From: Streptomyces rimosus subsp. rimosus
Lineage (GTDB): Bacteria > Actinomycetota > Actinomycetes > Streptomycetales > Streptomycetaceae
NCBI RefSeq assembly: GCF_000720725.1
Contig: NZ_JOCQ01000098.1
Span: 1 to 30,958 of the forward strand
Direction of reading: 5' to 3'
DNA: 30,958 nt
Shown: positions 8,617 through 15,637 of the stretch, one piece after another
How the letters are laid out: each line of letters begins with the position of its first letter
Numbering within the stretch: position 1 is the stretch's first letter
Translations under genes and position numbers: made by a program
The notes under the pieces: model-generated
What the model saw: the letters and a program-made list of their open reading frames with translations, nothing else
Told to the model about the DNA's origin: nothing
Databases searched by the model: none

Positions 8617-8639
8617 TTGTCAGTGGTTGCCCCGACAAT
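8617..8639 (+). promoter_or_regulatory. PafBC / RecA-NDp-type DNA-damage promoter of the methyltransferase gene
   Basis: TTGTCAGTG (8617-8625), 8 bases, then GACAAT (8634-8639). The published actinobacterial consensus is TTGTCRGTG-N8-TAnnnT. The upstream box matches fully, and the -10 differs only at its first base. The predicted +1 is 8646, exactly the G of the GTG start, so the mRNA should be leaderless. Confidence 0.7.
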
Positions 8640-8645
8640 GGGGGC

Positions 8646-10190
8646 GTGAGTACGCACCTCCCCACCGCTGACCTTCGAGACCCCGATTCCGCCGCCCGCA
8701 CGGCCCGGCTGCGCGACGCGCTGCGCGCCGCCGGGTTCACCGCCGACGGCCTCCTGGAGCTGCTCGGCGCGCCCGCCTACGCCGCGCTGGCCCGCAGCGA
8801 GACCGTCCCGGCGCTCCGTGCCACCCGCGGCCCGGAAGCGCCGGCCACCCTGGTGCGCCTGTTCCTGCTCCAGCGCCCGGTGCCGTACGAGCGCGCCGCC
8901 GCCGCGCTGCCGGTGGCGGACTGCCTCGCCGACGGCTGGCTGGTGCGCGACGGCGACGAGGTCCGTGCGAGCGTGGACGTACGCCCGTACGGCGGCCCCG
9001 AGGGCCAGGACTGGTGGATCGTCTCCGACCTGGGGTGCGCGGTCGGCGGCGCGGGCGGCATCCGGGCCGCCGAGGAGGCCGCCGGTGTGGACCGTGCGCA
9101 GCTGGTCCTCGGCGTCGGCGGCGCGTCCACCACCCTCGCCGGCATCACGGTCCGCACGCCCGTCGCCAAGGTCCTCGACCTCGGCACCGGCTCCGGCATC
9201 CAGGCGCTGCACGCCTCCCCGTACGCCACCCAGGTCACGGCCACGGACCTGAACCCGCGCGCGTTGCGGATCGCCCGCCTCACGCTCGCCCTCTCCGGGG
9301 TGCCCGAGGCGGACCTGCGCGAGGGCTCGCTGTTCGAGCCGGTCGGGGAAGAGACGTACGACCTGATCGTCTCCAACCCGCCCTTCGTGATCTCGCCGGG
9401 CGCCCGGCTGACCTACCGCGACGGCGGCATGGGCGGCGACGACCTGTGCCGGACCCTGGTCCAGCAGGCGGCGGCGCACCTGAACGACGGCGGGTACTGC
9501 CAGCTCCTCGCCAACTGGCAGCACGTCGAGGGCGAGGACTGGCGCGACCGGCTGCGCTCGTGGGTGCCGCGCGGCTGCGACGCGTGGATCGTGCAGCGCG
9601 AGGTCCAGGACGTCACGCAGTACGCGGAACTGTGGCTGCGGGACGCCGGCGACCACCGTACGGCCCCCGAGGAGTACGCCGCGCGCTACGACGCCTGGCT
9701 GGAGGAGTTCGAGGCCCGCAAGACCAAGGCCGTCGGCTTCGGGTGGATCACCCTGCGCAAATCCGGCGCCGTGGCCCCGTCGATCACGGTCGAGGAGTGG
9801 CCGCACCCGGTCGAGCAGCCGCTGGGCGCCGCGGTCGTCGATCACTTCGCCCGTCAGGACTACCTGCGCGAGACGGACGACGCAGCCCTGCTGGCCGGGC
9901 ATTTCCGGCTCGCCCCCGAGGTCGTGCAGGAGCAGGTCGGGCTGCCCGGCGCGGAGGACCCGGAGCATGTCGTCCTCCGGCAGAACCGCGGCATGCGGCG
10001 CGCCACCAAGGTGGACACGGTCGGCGCGGGCTTCGCCGGGGTGTGCGACGGCTCGCTGCCCGCCGGGCGCATCCTGGACGCCATCGCCCAACTGATGGGC
10101 GAGGACCCGGTGTTGCTCCGCGACCGTACGCCGGAAGCCATCCGGATGCTGGTCGAGCAGGGCTTCCTGGAGCCGGTCGAGCAGGGCTGA
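8646..10190 (+). CDS. Class I SAM-dependent methyltransferase (NPPF type)
   Basis: A 514-residue protein. SAM-binding motif I VLDLGTGSG is at 176-184, an acidic ATDLNPRAL follows at 199-207, and the catalytic SNPPF is at 243-247. NPP[YF] marks methyltransferases acting on planar nitrogens (N6-adenine, N2-guanine or N5-glutamine), so the target is probably rRNA, tRNA, DNA or a protein glutamine. An N-terminal domain of about 170 residues and a C-terminal domain of about 200 flank the core, which is larger than a minimal PrmC- or RsmC-like enzyme. The GTG start has no Shine-Dalgarno, and the promoter geometry predicts a leaderless transcript. The substrate cannot be told from sequence. The damage-type promoter hints at a role in nucleic acid repair or stress. 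Confidence 0.88.
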   Translation: MSTHLPTADLRDPDSAARTARLRDALRAAGFTADGLLELLGAPAYAALARSETVPALRATRGPEAPATLVRLFLLQRPVPYERAAAALPVADCLADGWLVRDGDEVRASVDVRPYGGPEGQDWWIVSDLGCAVGGAGGIRAAEEAAGVDRAQLVLGVGGASTTLAGITVRTPVAKVLDLGTGSGIQALHASPYATQVTATDLNPRALRIARLTLALSGVPEADLREGSLFEPVGEETYDLIVSNPPFVISPGARLTYRDGGMGGDDLCRTLVQQAAAHLNDGGYCQLLANWQHVEGEDWRDRLRSWVPRGCDAWIVQREVQDVTQYAELWLRDAGDHRTAPEEYAARYDAWLEEFEARKTKAVGFGWITLRKSGAVAPSITVEEWPHPVEQPLGAAVVDHFARQDYLRETDDAALLAGHFRLAPEVVQEQVGLPGAEDPEHVVLRQNRGMRRATKVDTVGAGFAGVCDGSLPAGRILDAIAQLMGEDPVLLRDRTPEAIRMLVEQGFLEPVEQG

Positions 10191-10336
10191 CGGCGAGCGG
10201 GGGAGAGGGGGGAGAAGGGGAGAGGGGAAGAGGCGCGGGTTGGCGCTGGGGGGTGAGCGCGAGGGTGGGTGCGGCCGGGCGGCGGCGTTCACCCGCCGTT
10301 CGCCGGTGCGCCGCCCGGAGGTGCCACGCTGCCCGT

Positions 10337-10528
10337 ATGGAGAGTGGACCCGAGGCGTTCGCCGGTGTGGCCTTCGCGCTGTTCGGCGCCGGCCTGCTGG
10401 TGTGGACGGGCGTGTGCGTACGGTCCGGGGAACGCGTCGCCGACGGGGTCGGCCGGTCGACCGGAGCGGCGCTGACGCTGCTCTTCGGGACGCTCTTCCT
10501 GGCTACGGGGTGCTGGCTGCTGCTGTGA
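10337..10528 (+). CDS. Small two-helix membrane protein
   Basis: A 63-residue reading frame with strong GC-ending codon use. It has two hydrophobic segments, about 9-28 (GVAFALFGAGLLVWTGVCV) and 43-63 (ALTLLFGTLFLATGCWLLL), joined by a short charged loop (RSGERVADGVGRS). The ATG at 10337 is preceded by CACGCT at 10325-10330, a -10-like hexamer placed so that transcription would begin at the A of ATG. It may therefore be leaderless. GGAGG at 10317-10321 is too distant to be a normal ribosome binding site. I do not recognise a family. Confidence 0.55.
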   Translation: MESGPEAFAGVAFALFGAGLLVWTGVCVRSGERVADGVGRSTGAALTLLFGTLFLATGCWLLL

Positions 10529-10537
10529 GGGTCTGCT

Positions 10538-10601
10538 GTCGCAGGGAGCCGCCGTCGTCGGGAGCCGCCGTCGCAGGGAGCCGCGGTCGCCGCGAGCCGC
10601 T
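10538..10601. repeat. Four-copy 16-base tandem repeat
   Basis: GTCGCAGGGAGCCGCC at 10538-10553 is followed by variants at 10554, 10570 and 10586 (GTCGTCGGGAGCCGCC, GTCGCAGGGAGCCGCG, GTCGCCGCGAGCCGCT). It begins 10 bases after the small membrane gene. The remainder to 10767 holds no gene and is presumably the leader of the next one. Confidence 0.8.
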
Positions 10602-10767
10602 CCCGTCCGGCCGCCCTGTTTCGTTGCGCACTCAACTGCATTGCCGCACAACCCCGTTCACTCACGCCTCACTGAAAAATCCTCTCGCCCGGGAAGCAAC
10701 CAGAACGGTCATCCTTCCGTGTTCCAGAGTGAAGGCCATCAACCGGCCCAACAGGGAGGAACACGAC

Positions 10768-11169
10768 ATGAACCGTGCATACCGCCTCGCCGCCGCAGGT
10801 GTTCTCAGCGCCGCTCTCGTCGCCGGGACCGCGGCTGCCGCCTCCGCCGCCCCGGCGGCCCCGGCCGCCCACGCCGTCGCCGCCAAGGCCCCGCAGAAAG
10901 CCACGCTCACCGCCAAGGCGAGCACCGGCTCGGTCAAGGCGTGGCAGGAGTTCCGTATCTCCGGCACCTCCACGGGCCTGAAGGCGGGCACCAAGGTCAC
11001 CGTCCAGCAGAAGCAGGGCGCCAAGTGGGTGTCGCTGCCGGCGAGCGTGGACACCAACAAGGCCGGTGCCTACTCGGTCCGCGTGAAGCTGGGCATCAAG
11101 GGTGTCAACCAGCTGCGCATCGCCGGCGGCGGCGTGGTCTCGCCGGTGGTCTCCGTCACGGTGCGCTGA
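10768..11169 (+). CDS. Small secreted protein with one Ig-like beta-sandwich
   Basis: A 133-residue secreted protein. The Sec signal peptide (basic MNRAYR, then a hydrophobic Ala/Val/Leu core) probably ends at ASA|AP, residue 27 or 28. After an Ala/Pro linker, a domain of about 85 residues alternates short beta-like stretches (KATLTAKAS, FRISGTSTGLKAGTKVTVQQK, AKWVSLPAS, GAYSVRVKLG, NQLRIAGGG, PVVSVTVR), the pattern of a bacterial Ig-like domain. The start is ATG at 10768 after GGGAGGA (10754-10760). It has no cell-wall anchor and is probably free in the medium or loosely bound. The partner and function are unknown. Confidence 0.85.
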   Translation: MNRAYRLAAAGVLSAALVAGTAAAASAAPAAPAAHAVAAKAPQKATLTAKASTGSVKAWQEFRISGTSTGLKAGTKVTVQQKQGAKWVSLPASVDTNKAGAYSVRVKLGIKGVNQLRIAGGGVVSPVVSVTVR

Positions 11170-11219
11170 GGCGCGGCACCGAGAAGTACGGCCCGAAGGG
11201 CCATCGATACGCACGGTAC

Positions 11220-11255
11220 GCCGGGCGCGCCGCCTCCCCCGCGGCAGCGCCCGGC
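11220..11255. terminator. Terminator hairpin between convergent genes
   Basis: GCCGGGCGC-GCCGC (11220-11233) pairs with GCGGC-A-GCGCCCGGC (11241-11255), giving 14 base pairs with one bulged A around a CTCCCCC loop. It lies between the secreted protein gene (plus) and the DUF2752 gene (minus) and could serve both. Confidence 0.7.
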
Positions 11256-11270
11256 GGCCTGCGTGTCAGC

Positions 11271-11326
11271 CCATATGCATCGGCCCATATGCATCGGCCC
11301 GTATGCATCAGTCCGTATGTGTCAGC
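11271..11326. repeat. Four-copy 14-base tandem repeat containing ATGCAT
   Basis: CCATATGCATCGGC is repeated exactly at 11271 and 11285, then degenerates at 11299 (CCGTATGCATCAGT) and 11313 (CCGTATGTGTCAGC). The last copy runs into the stop codon of the DUF2752 gene. It is AT-richer than its surroundings. Confidence 0.8.
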
Positions 11327-11768
11327 CCGTGAGATTGCGCACGAGCATCCAGACCGCGGCGATCCCCAGGACGACGACATTGCCGCGCGCCCCGAGGCGG
11401 GCCCGGAAGCGGCGCCCGCGCAGCCCCGCGTACAGCCATCGGCCGGTCATGTACGCGGCAGCCGGCACGCCCAGGGTCAGCAGGACGGCGTTGTCGTGGA
11501 ACGCCCCCGCGAGGTCGCCGTGCATCAGGTCGTACGCCATGCGGGTCCCGCCGCACGCCGGGCACAGCAATCCGGTCGCCCAGCGGAACGGGCACGGGAT
11601 CAGCAGATGCCCCGGTTCGTGCGGATTGGTGTGCCAGAGATAGGCCGCACCGAGGGCCCCGATGCCGAAGGCGATGCCCGCGCGGCGAAGCGTGGTCTTC
11701 CGGACGGCGGCCGGGGTGGGGGTGCCGCTCGGGGGAGCTCCGCCGGGTGCGCTCATCGGAGTGCTCAC
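11322..11768 (-). CDS. DUF2752 family membrane protein
   Basis: A 148-residue protein with the DUF2752 hallmark: a Cys-Pro at 59-60 (CPFRWATG), then CPACGGTRM at 69-77, followed by a DLMHGDLAGAFHDN loop. Three membrane segments are visible (about 29-46, 91-113 and 129-146), with a Pro/Ala-rich cytoplasmic N-terminus. The family's function is not established. The conserved cysteines suggest a redox or metal role, but that is inference. ATG at 11768 or at 11756 could be the start. It is convergent with the secreted protein gene and divergent from topA. Confidence 0.85.
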   Translation of the reverse strand: MSTPMSAPGGAPPSGTPTPAAVRKTTLRRAGIAFGIGALGAAYLWHTNPHEPGHLLIPCPFRWATGLLCPACGGTRMAYDLMHGDLAGAFHDNAVLLTLGVPAAAYMTGRWLYAGLRGRRFRARLGARGNVVVLGIAAVWMLVRNLTG

Positions 11769-11769
11769 C

Positions 11770-11801
11770 GGATCGGCGACCTGGCGTAGTCGCCCCGATC
11801 C
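11770..11801. promoter_or_regulatory. Imperfect inverted repeat at the 5' edge of the DUF2752 gene
   Basis: GGATCG-GCGAC (11770-11780) is complementary to GTCGC-CC-CGATCC (11789-11801), an 11-bp stem with a 2-base bulge and 8-base loop. It starts two bases upstream of the DUF2752 start codon at 11768, so it could be an operator or a leader hairpin controlling translation of that gene. Confidence 0.35.
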
Positions 11802-12382
11802 AGGGCAAAAGTGACCTGCCCGGGCGATTGCCCCGCGACTCGCATGGCTTGATCGCGCCCCTCACCGTCCGCAAACTTCCCGATGGACCCGGCCCGGCCG
11901 TCAGCCCTCTTCCGAACCCGCCCGGCCCGGCCGCCCGCCCGCATTCGGTCCCGCCCGGCCCGGCCGCCCGCCCGCTTCCGGTCCCGCCCGGCCCGCCCGT
12001 ACGGACCTGCGCCGGGCCGCTCGCGCGACGGCTCCGCGTACTGCTTCGGCATCGGTGCGAGGCCCTCCGGGAACGCTTGATGAGGACGGATACGGTCGCC
12101 GTCCATCCTGCCAGCGCCGCACGGCCGCGAGGAGCCCCCGCCCGGCCTGCGCCGCCCCGCTCCGTACGGTGGCCGTGCCGGGCCCGCCGCGGGCGCGTGT
12201 CCGGTCCGGGCGGCATGAAGGCATGTAGTCGGGTTACCGTTCGAGTGGCGTTGCGGGGTTTTTCCGTTTGACACGAGGGCGGGATGTACCGTCACACTCC
12301 GCAGCGTCAAGCGTCACCGCAGTGTCCCCCAGAGCTCCGGCCCGGGGGTTACCCCCAGCGTCGACCGGAGAGAAGAGCGAAG
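11802..12382. other. Spacer between DUF2752 and topA, including a 33-base tandem repeat
   Basis: I see no gene here. A 33-base unit beginning CCCGCCCGGCCCGGCCGCCC repeats at 11917 and 11950, with a partial copy at 11983. The end of the spacer carries the topA promoter zone and leader. Reading frames on both strands across it are Pro/Arg-rich shadows. Confidence 0.65.
12268..12292 (+). promoter_or_regulatory. Candidate topA promoter
   Basis: A consensus -35 TTGACA lies at 12268-12273, preceded by a T-rich patch (GGTTTTTCCG). The -10 is unclear: TACCGT at 12287-12292 fits TAnnnT but leaves only a 13-base spacer. S. coelicolor topA transcription is known to respond to supercoiling, and unusual promoter spacing is a common feature of such promoters. 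The link here is inference. Confidence 0.4.
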
Positions 12383-15241
12383 TTGTCCCCGACCAGCGAG
12401 ACCGCACAGGGCGGCGGCCGCCGACTCGTCATCGTCGAGTCGCCTGCCAAGGCGAAGACGATCAAGGGCTACCTCGGCCCCGGCTACGTGGTCGAGGCCA
12501 GCGTCGGGCACATCCGCGACCTCCCGAACGGCGCGGCGGAGGTCCCGGCGAAGTACAAGGGCGAGCCCTGGGCCCGCCTCGGCGTGAACGTCGACGCCGA
12601 CTTCCAGCCGATCTACGTCGTCAACAGTGACAAGAAGGACCAGGTCAAGAAGCTCAAGGAGCTGCTGGCCGAGTCCGACGAACTCTTCCTCGCCACCGAT
12701 GAGGACCGCGAGGGCGAGGCCATCGCCTGGCACCTCCAGGAGATCCTCAAGCCCAAGGTGCCGGTCCACCGGATGGTCTTCCACGAGATCACCAAGGACG
12801 CGATCCGGGCCGCCGTCGCCAACCCGCGCGAGCTGAACCAGAAGCTGGTCGACGCCCAGGAGACCCGCCGTATCCTCGACCGCCTCTACGGCTACGAGGT
12901 CTCGCCGGTCCTGTGGAAGAAGGTCATGCCGCGGCTGTCGGCCGGCCGTGTGCAGTCGGTGGCCACCCGCCTCGTCGTCGAGCGGGAGCGCGAGCGCATC
13001 GCCTTCCGCTCCGCCGAGTACTGGGACCTGACCGGCACGTTTTCGACCGGCCGCGCCGGTGACCCGAGCGACCCCGCAACCCTGGCCGCCCGCCTGTCCA
13101 CGGTCGACGGCCGCCGCGTCGCCCAGGGCCGCGACTTCGGCCCCAACGGGCAGCTGAAGAACGCCGACGTCCTCCACCTCGACGAGGCCAACGCCCGCGC
13201 GCTGGCCGCCGCCCTGGAGAACACCGACTTCGCGGTCCGCTCGGTCGAGTCCAAGCCGTACCGCCGCTCCCCGTACGCCCCGTTCCGTACGACCACGCTC
13301 CAGCAGGAGGCCAGCCGCAAGCTGGGGTTCGGCGCCAAGTCCACCATGCAGGTGGCGCAGAAGCTGTACGAGAACGGCTTCATCACCTATATGCGTACGG
13401 ACTCCACCACGCTCTCGGACACCGCGATCTCTGCGGCCCGCGCGCAGGTCACGCAGCTGTACGGCGCCTCCTACCTGCCGGACAAGCCGCGCTCGTACGC
13501 GGGCAAGGTCAAGAACGCGCAGGAGGCGCACGAGGCGATCCGGCCGTCGGGTGATCGTTTCCGCACCCCGGCGGAGACCGGTCTGACCGGTGACCAGTTC
13601 CGGCTGTACGAGCTGATCTGGAAGCGCACCGTCGCCTCCCAGATGAAGGACGCGACCGGCAACTCGGTCACCGTCAAGATCGGCGGCCGGGCCGCCGACG
13701 GCCGCGACGCCGAGTTCAGCGCCTCCGGCAAGACGATCACCTTCCACGGCTTCCTCAAGGCGTACGTGGAAGGCGCCGACGACCCGAACGCGGAGCTGGA
13801 CGACCGCGAGCGGCGGCTGCCGCAGGTCGCCGAGGGCGACCGGCTGAGCGCCGAGGAGATCACCGCCGACGGCCACGCCACCAAGCCCCCGGCCCGCTAC
13901 ACCGAGGCGACGCTGGTCAAGGAGCTGGAGGAGCGGGAGATCGGCCGCCCGTCGACGTACGCGTCGATCATCGGCACGATCCTGGACCGCGGCTACGTCT
14001 TCAAGAAGGGCACCGCCCTGGTGCCGTCCTTCCTGAGCTTCGCCGTGGTCAACCTCCTGGAGAAGCACTTCGGGCGGCTCGTCGACTACGACTTCACCGC
14101 GAAGATGGAGGACGACCTCGACCGCATCGCGCGCGGCGAGGCCCAGTCCGTGCCGTGGCTGCGCCGCTTCTACTTCGGCGAGGGCGAGGCGGCCGGCGCC
14201 GCCTCCGAGGCCGGCAACGGCGACGGCGACCACCTCGGCGGCCTGAAGGAACTGGTCACCGACCTCGGCGCGATCGACGCCCGCGAGGTGTCCTCCTTCC
14301 CGGTCGGTGACGGCATCGTGCTGCGCGTGGGCCGCTACGGCCCGTACGTGGAGCGCGGCGAGAAGGACGCCGAGGGCCACCAGCGCGCCGACGTGCCGGA
14401 CGACCTGGCGCCCGACGAGCTGACCGTCGAGTACGCCGAGGAGCTGCTGGCCAAGCCCAGCGGCGACTTCGAGCTGGGCACGGACCCGGAGAGCGGCCAC
14501 CAGATCGTCGCCAAGGACGGCCGCTACGGCCCGTACGTGACCGAGATCCTGCCCGAGGGCACCCCGAAGACCGGCAAGAACGCGGTGAAGCCGCGTACCG
14601 CCTCGCTCTTCAAGTCGATGTCCCTGGACACCGTCACCCTCGCGGACGCCCTGAAGCTGATGTCGCTGCCGCGCGTCGTCGGCACGGACCCCGAGGGCGT
14701 CGAGATCACCGCGCAGAACGGCCGCTACGGCCCGTACCTGAAGAAGGGCACCGACTCGCGCTCCCTGGAGAGCGAGGACCAGATCTTCAACATCACGCTG
14801 GAGCAGGCCCTCGCCATCTACGCGCAGCCCAAGCAGCGCGGCCGGGCCGCCGCCAAGCCGCCGCTGAAGGAGCTGGGCACCGACCCGGTCAGCGAGCGCC
14901 CGGTGGTCGTCAAGGACGGCCGCTTCGGTCCGTACGTGACGGACGGCGAGACCAACGCGACCCTGCGCCGGGACGACGACGTCGAGACGATCACGCCCGA
15001 GCGCGGGTACGAGCTGCTGGCCGAGAAGCGCGCCAAGGGCCCGGCCAAGAAGACCGCCAAGAAGGCCCCGGCCAAGAAGACGACGGCCAAGAAGACCGCC
15101 GCCAAGAAGGCCCCGGCGAAGAAGACGGCCGCCAAGAAGACGACGACCGCGAAGAAGACCACGACGGCGAAGAAGACGACCGCCGCGAAGAAGACGACGG
15201 CGGCGGCGAAGAAGACGGTGGCCGAGAGCGTGGAGAGCTGA
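12383..15241 (+). CDS. topA: DNA topoisomerase I (type IA) with lysine-repeat tail
   Basis: A 952-residue enzyme that relaxes negative supercoils. The Toprim domain starts at RRLVIVESPAKAKTIKGYLG (Glu of VESP) and includes the metal-binding FLATDEDREGEA. The active-site tyrosine is Tyr336 in FITYMRTDS. The C-terminal part lacks the cysteine zinc fingers of E. coli TopA. Instead it has repeated modules marked by GRYGPYV, DGRYGPYV, NGRYGPYL and DGRFGPYV. The last 65 or so residues are a basic tail with 11 AKK units, which in Streptomyces TopA supports processive DNA binding. I chose TTG at 12383 (LSPTSETAQ), since upstream residues look non-coding and this matches known Streptomyces N-termini. 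GGAG at 12367-12370 is rather far upstream. Confidence 0.96.
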   Translation: MSPTSETAQGGGRRLVIVESPAKAKTIKGYLGPGYVVEASVGHIRDLPNGAAEVPAKYKGEPWARLGVNVDADFQPIYVVNSDKKDQVKKLKELLAESDELFLATDEDREGEAIAWHLQEILKPKVPVHRMVFHEITKDAIRAAVANPRELNQKLVDAQETRRILDRLYGYEVSPVLWKKVMPRLSAGRVQSVATRLVVERERERIAFRSAEYWDLTGTFSTGRAGDPSDPATLAARLSTVDGRRVAQGRDFGPNGQLKNADVLHLDEANARALAAALENTDFAVRSVESKPYRRSPYAPFRTTTLQQEASRKLGFGAKSTMQVAQKLYENGFITYMRTDSTTLSDTAISAARAQVTQLYGASYLPDKPRSYAGKVKNAQEAHEAIRPSGDRFRTPAETGLTGDQFRLYELIWKRTVASQMKDATGNSVTVKIGGRAADGRDAEFSASGKTITFHGFLKAYVEGADDPNAELDDRERRLPQVAEGDRLSAEEITADGHATKPPARYTEATLVKELEEREIGRPSTYASIIGTILDRGYVFKKGTALVPSFLSFAVVNLLEKHFGRLVDYDFTAKMEDDLDRIARGEAQSVPWLRRFYFGEGEAAGAASEAGNGDGDHLGGLKELVTDLGAIDAREVSSFPVGDGIVLRVGRYGPYVERGEKDAEGHQRADVPDDLAPDELTVEYAEELLAKPSGDFELGTDPESGHQIVAKDGRYGPYVTEILPEGTPKTGKNAVKPRTASLFKSMSLDTVTLADALKLMSLPRVVGTDPEGVEITAQNGRYGPYLKKGTDSRSLESEDQIFNITLEQALAIYAQPKQRGRAAAKPPLKELGTDPVSERPVVVKDGRFGPYVTDGETNATLRRDDDVETITPERGYELLAEKRAKGPAKKTAKKAPAKKTTAKKTAAKKAPAKKTAAKKTTTAKKTTTAKKTTAAKKTTAAAKKTVAESVES

Positions 15242-15258
15242 GGAGGGGGAGCACGTCG

Positions 15259-15519
15259 TTGACGTACGGCTTCACCTACACCGTCGAGGCGAAGGCGACC
15301 GCTGACGCCATGGCGCCGGAGCGGCGGGACATGCTCGAACGCGGGCTGGCCAAGCTTGCTCTCGACCCGTACCACAAAGCCACGGCGCATATCGGCACGC
15401 ATGAGGACGACCGCAAGGTACAGGTGGCGCCGGGGCTCCTCATCGAGTACGTCGTCGCACACGGCCTGCTCGTCATCGTCGTGATCGAGATCTTCGACGA
15501 CATACTGCTGGAGGGCTGA
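15259..15519 (+). CDS. Small ParE/RelE-like protein without a visible antitoxin
   Basis: An 86-residue protein starting at TTG 15259 behind AGGAGGGGGAG (15241-15251), which overlaps the topA stop, so it is translated from the topA transcript. The layout resembles a RelE/ParE fold: an N-terminal beta strand (GFTYTVEAKA), two helices (ERRDMLERGLAKLALDPY), then DDRKVQVAPGLLIEYVVAHGLLVIVVIEIFDD, where ParE-like proteins have their central sheet. The usual C-terminal RxxxY catalytic or target-binding end is replaced by FDDILLEG. No antitoxin gene is adjacent, so it may be a house-keeping relative, not a toxin. The family call is tentative. Confidence 0.68.
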   Translation: MTYGFTYTVEAKATADAMAPERRDMLERGLAKLALDPYHKATAHIGTHEDDRKVQVAPGLLIEYVVAHGLLVIVVIEIFDDILLEG

Positions 15520-15602
15520 GGCCGGGTCTCCCGGACCATCCGTACCAGGGTGATCCGTGAGACCCCGCCCCAAACCCACCCGTCCGTGTGTTCGGGTGGA
15601 CG

Positions 15603-15631
15603 CTGGACCTGTCATATCCGGCCGATAGGCT
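15603..15631 (+). promoter_or_regulatory. Leaderless promoter of the tmk fusion gene
   Basis: The -10 TAGGCT lies at 15626-15631, with CTGGAC at 15603-15608 as a weak -35 (17-base spacer). The predicted +1 is 15638, the A of the ATG, so the transcript should be leaderless. TGTCATAT at 15610-15617 sits 8 bases before the -10, the same geometry as the PafBC motif, but only 6 of 8 positions fit. Confidence 0.6.
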
Positions 15632-15637
15632 GGCGGA

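Noticed and set aside
12314..14500. 728-codon minus-strand open frame opposite topA
   Set aside because: Low-complexity product, no motifs, and it lies fully antisense to a clear topA.
15522..15534. Small hairpin CCGGG-TCT-CCCGG after the ParE-like gene
   Set aside because: A five-pair stem with a three-base loop is too weak to call as a terminator in DNA of this GC content.
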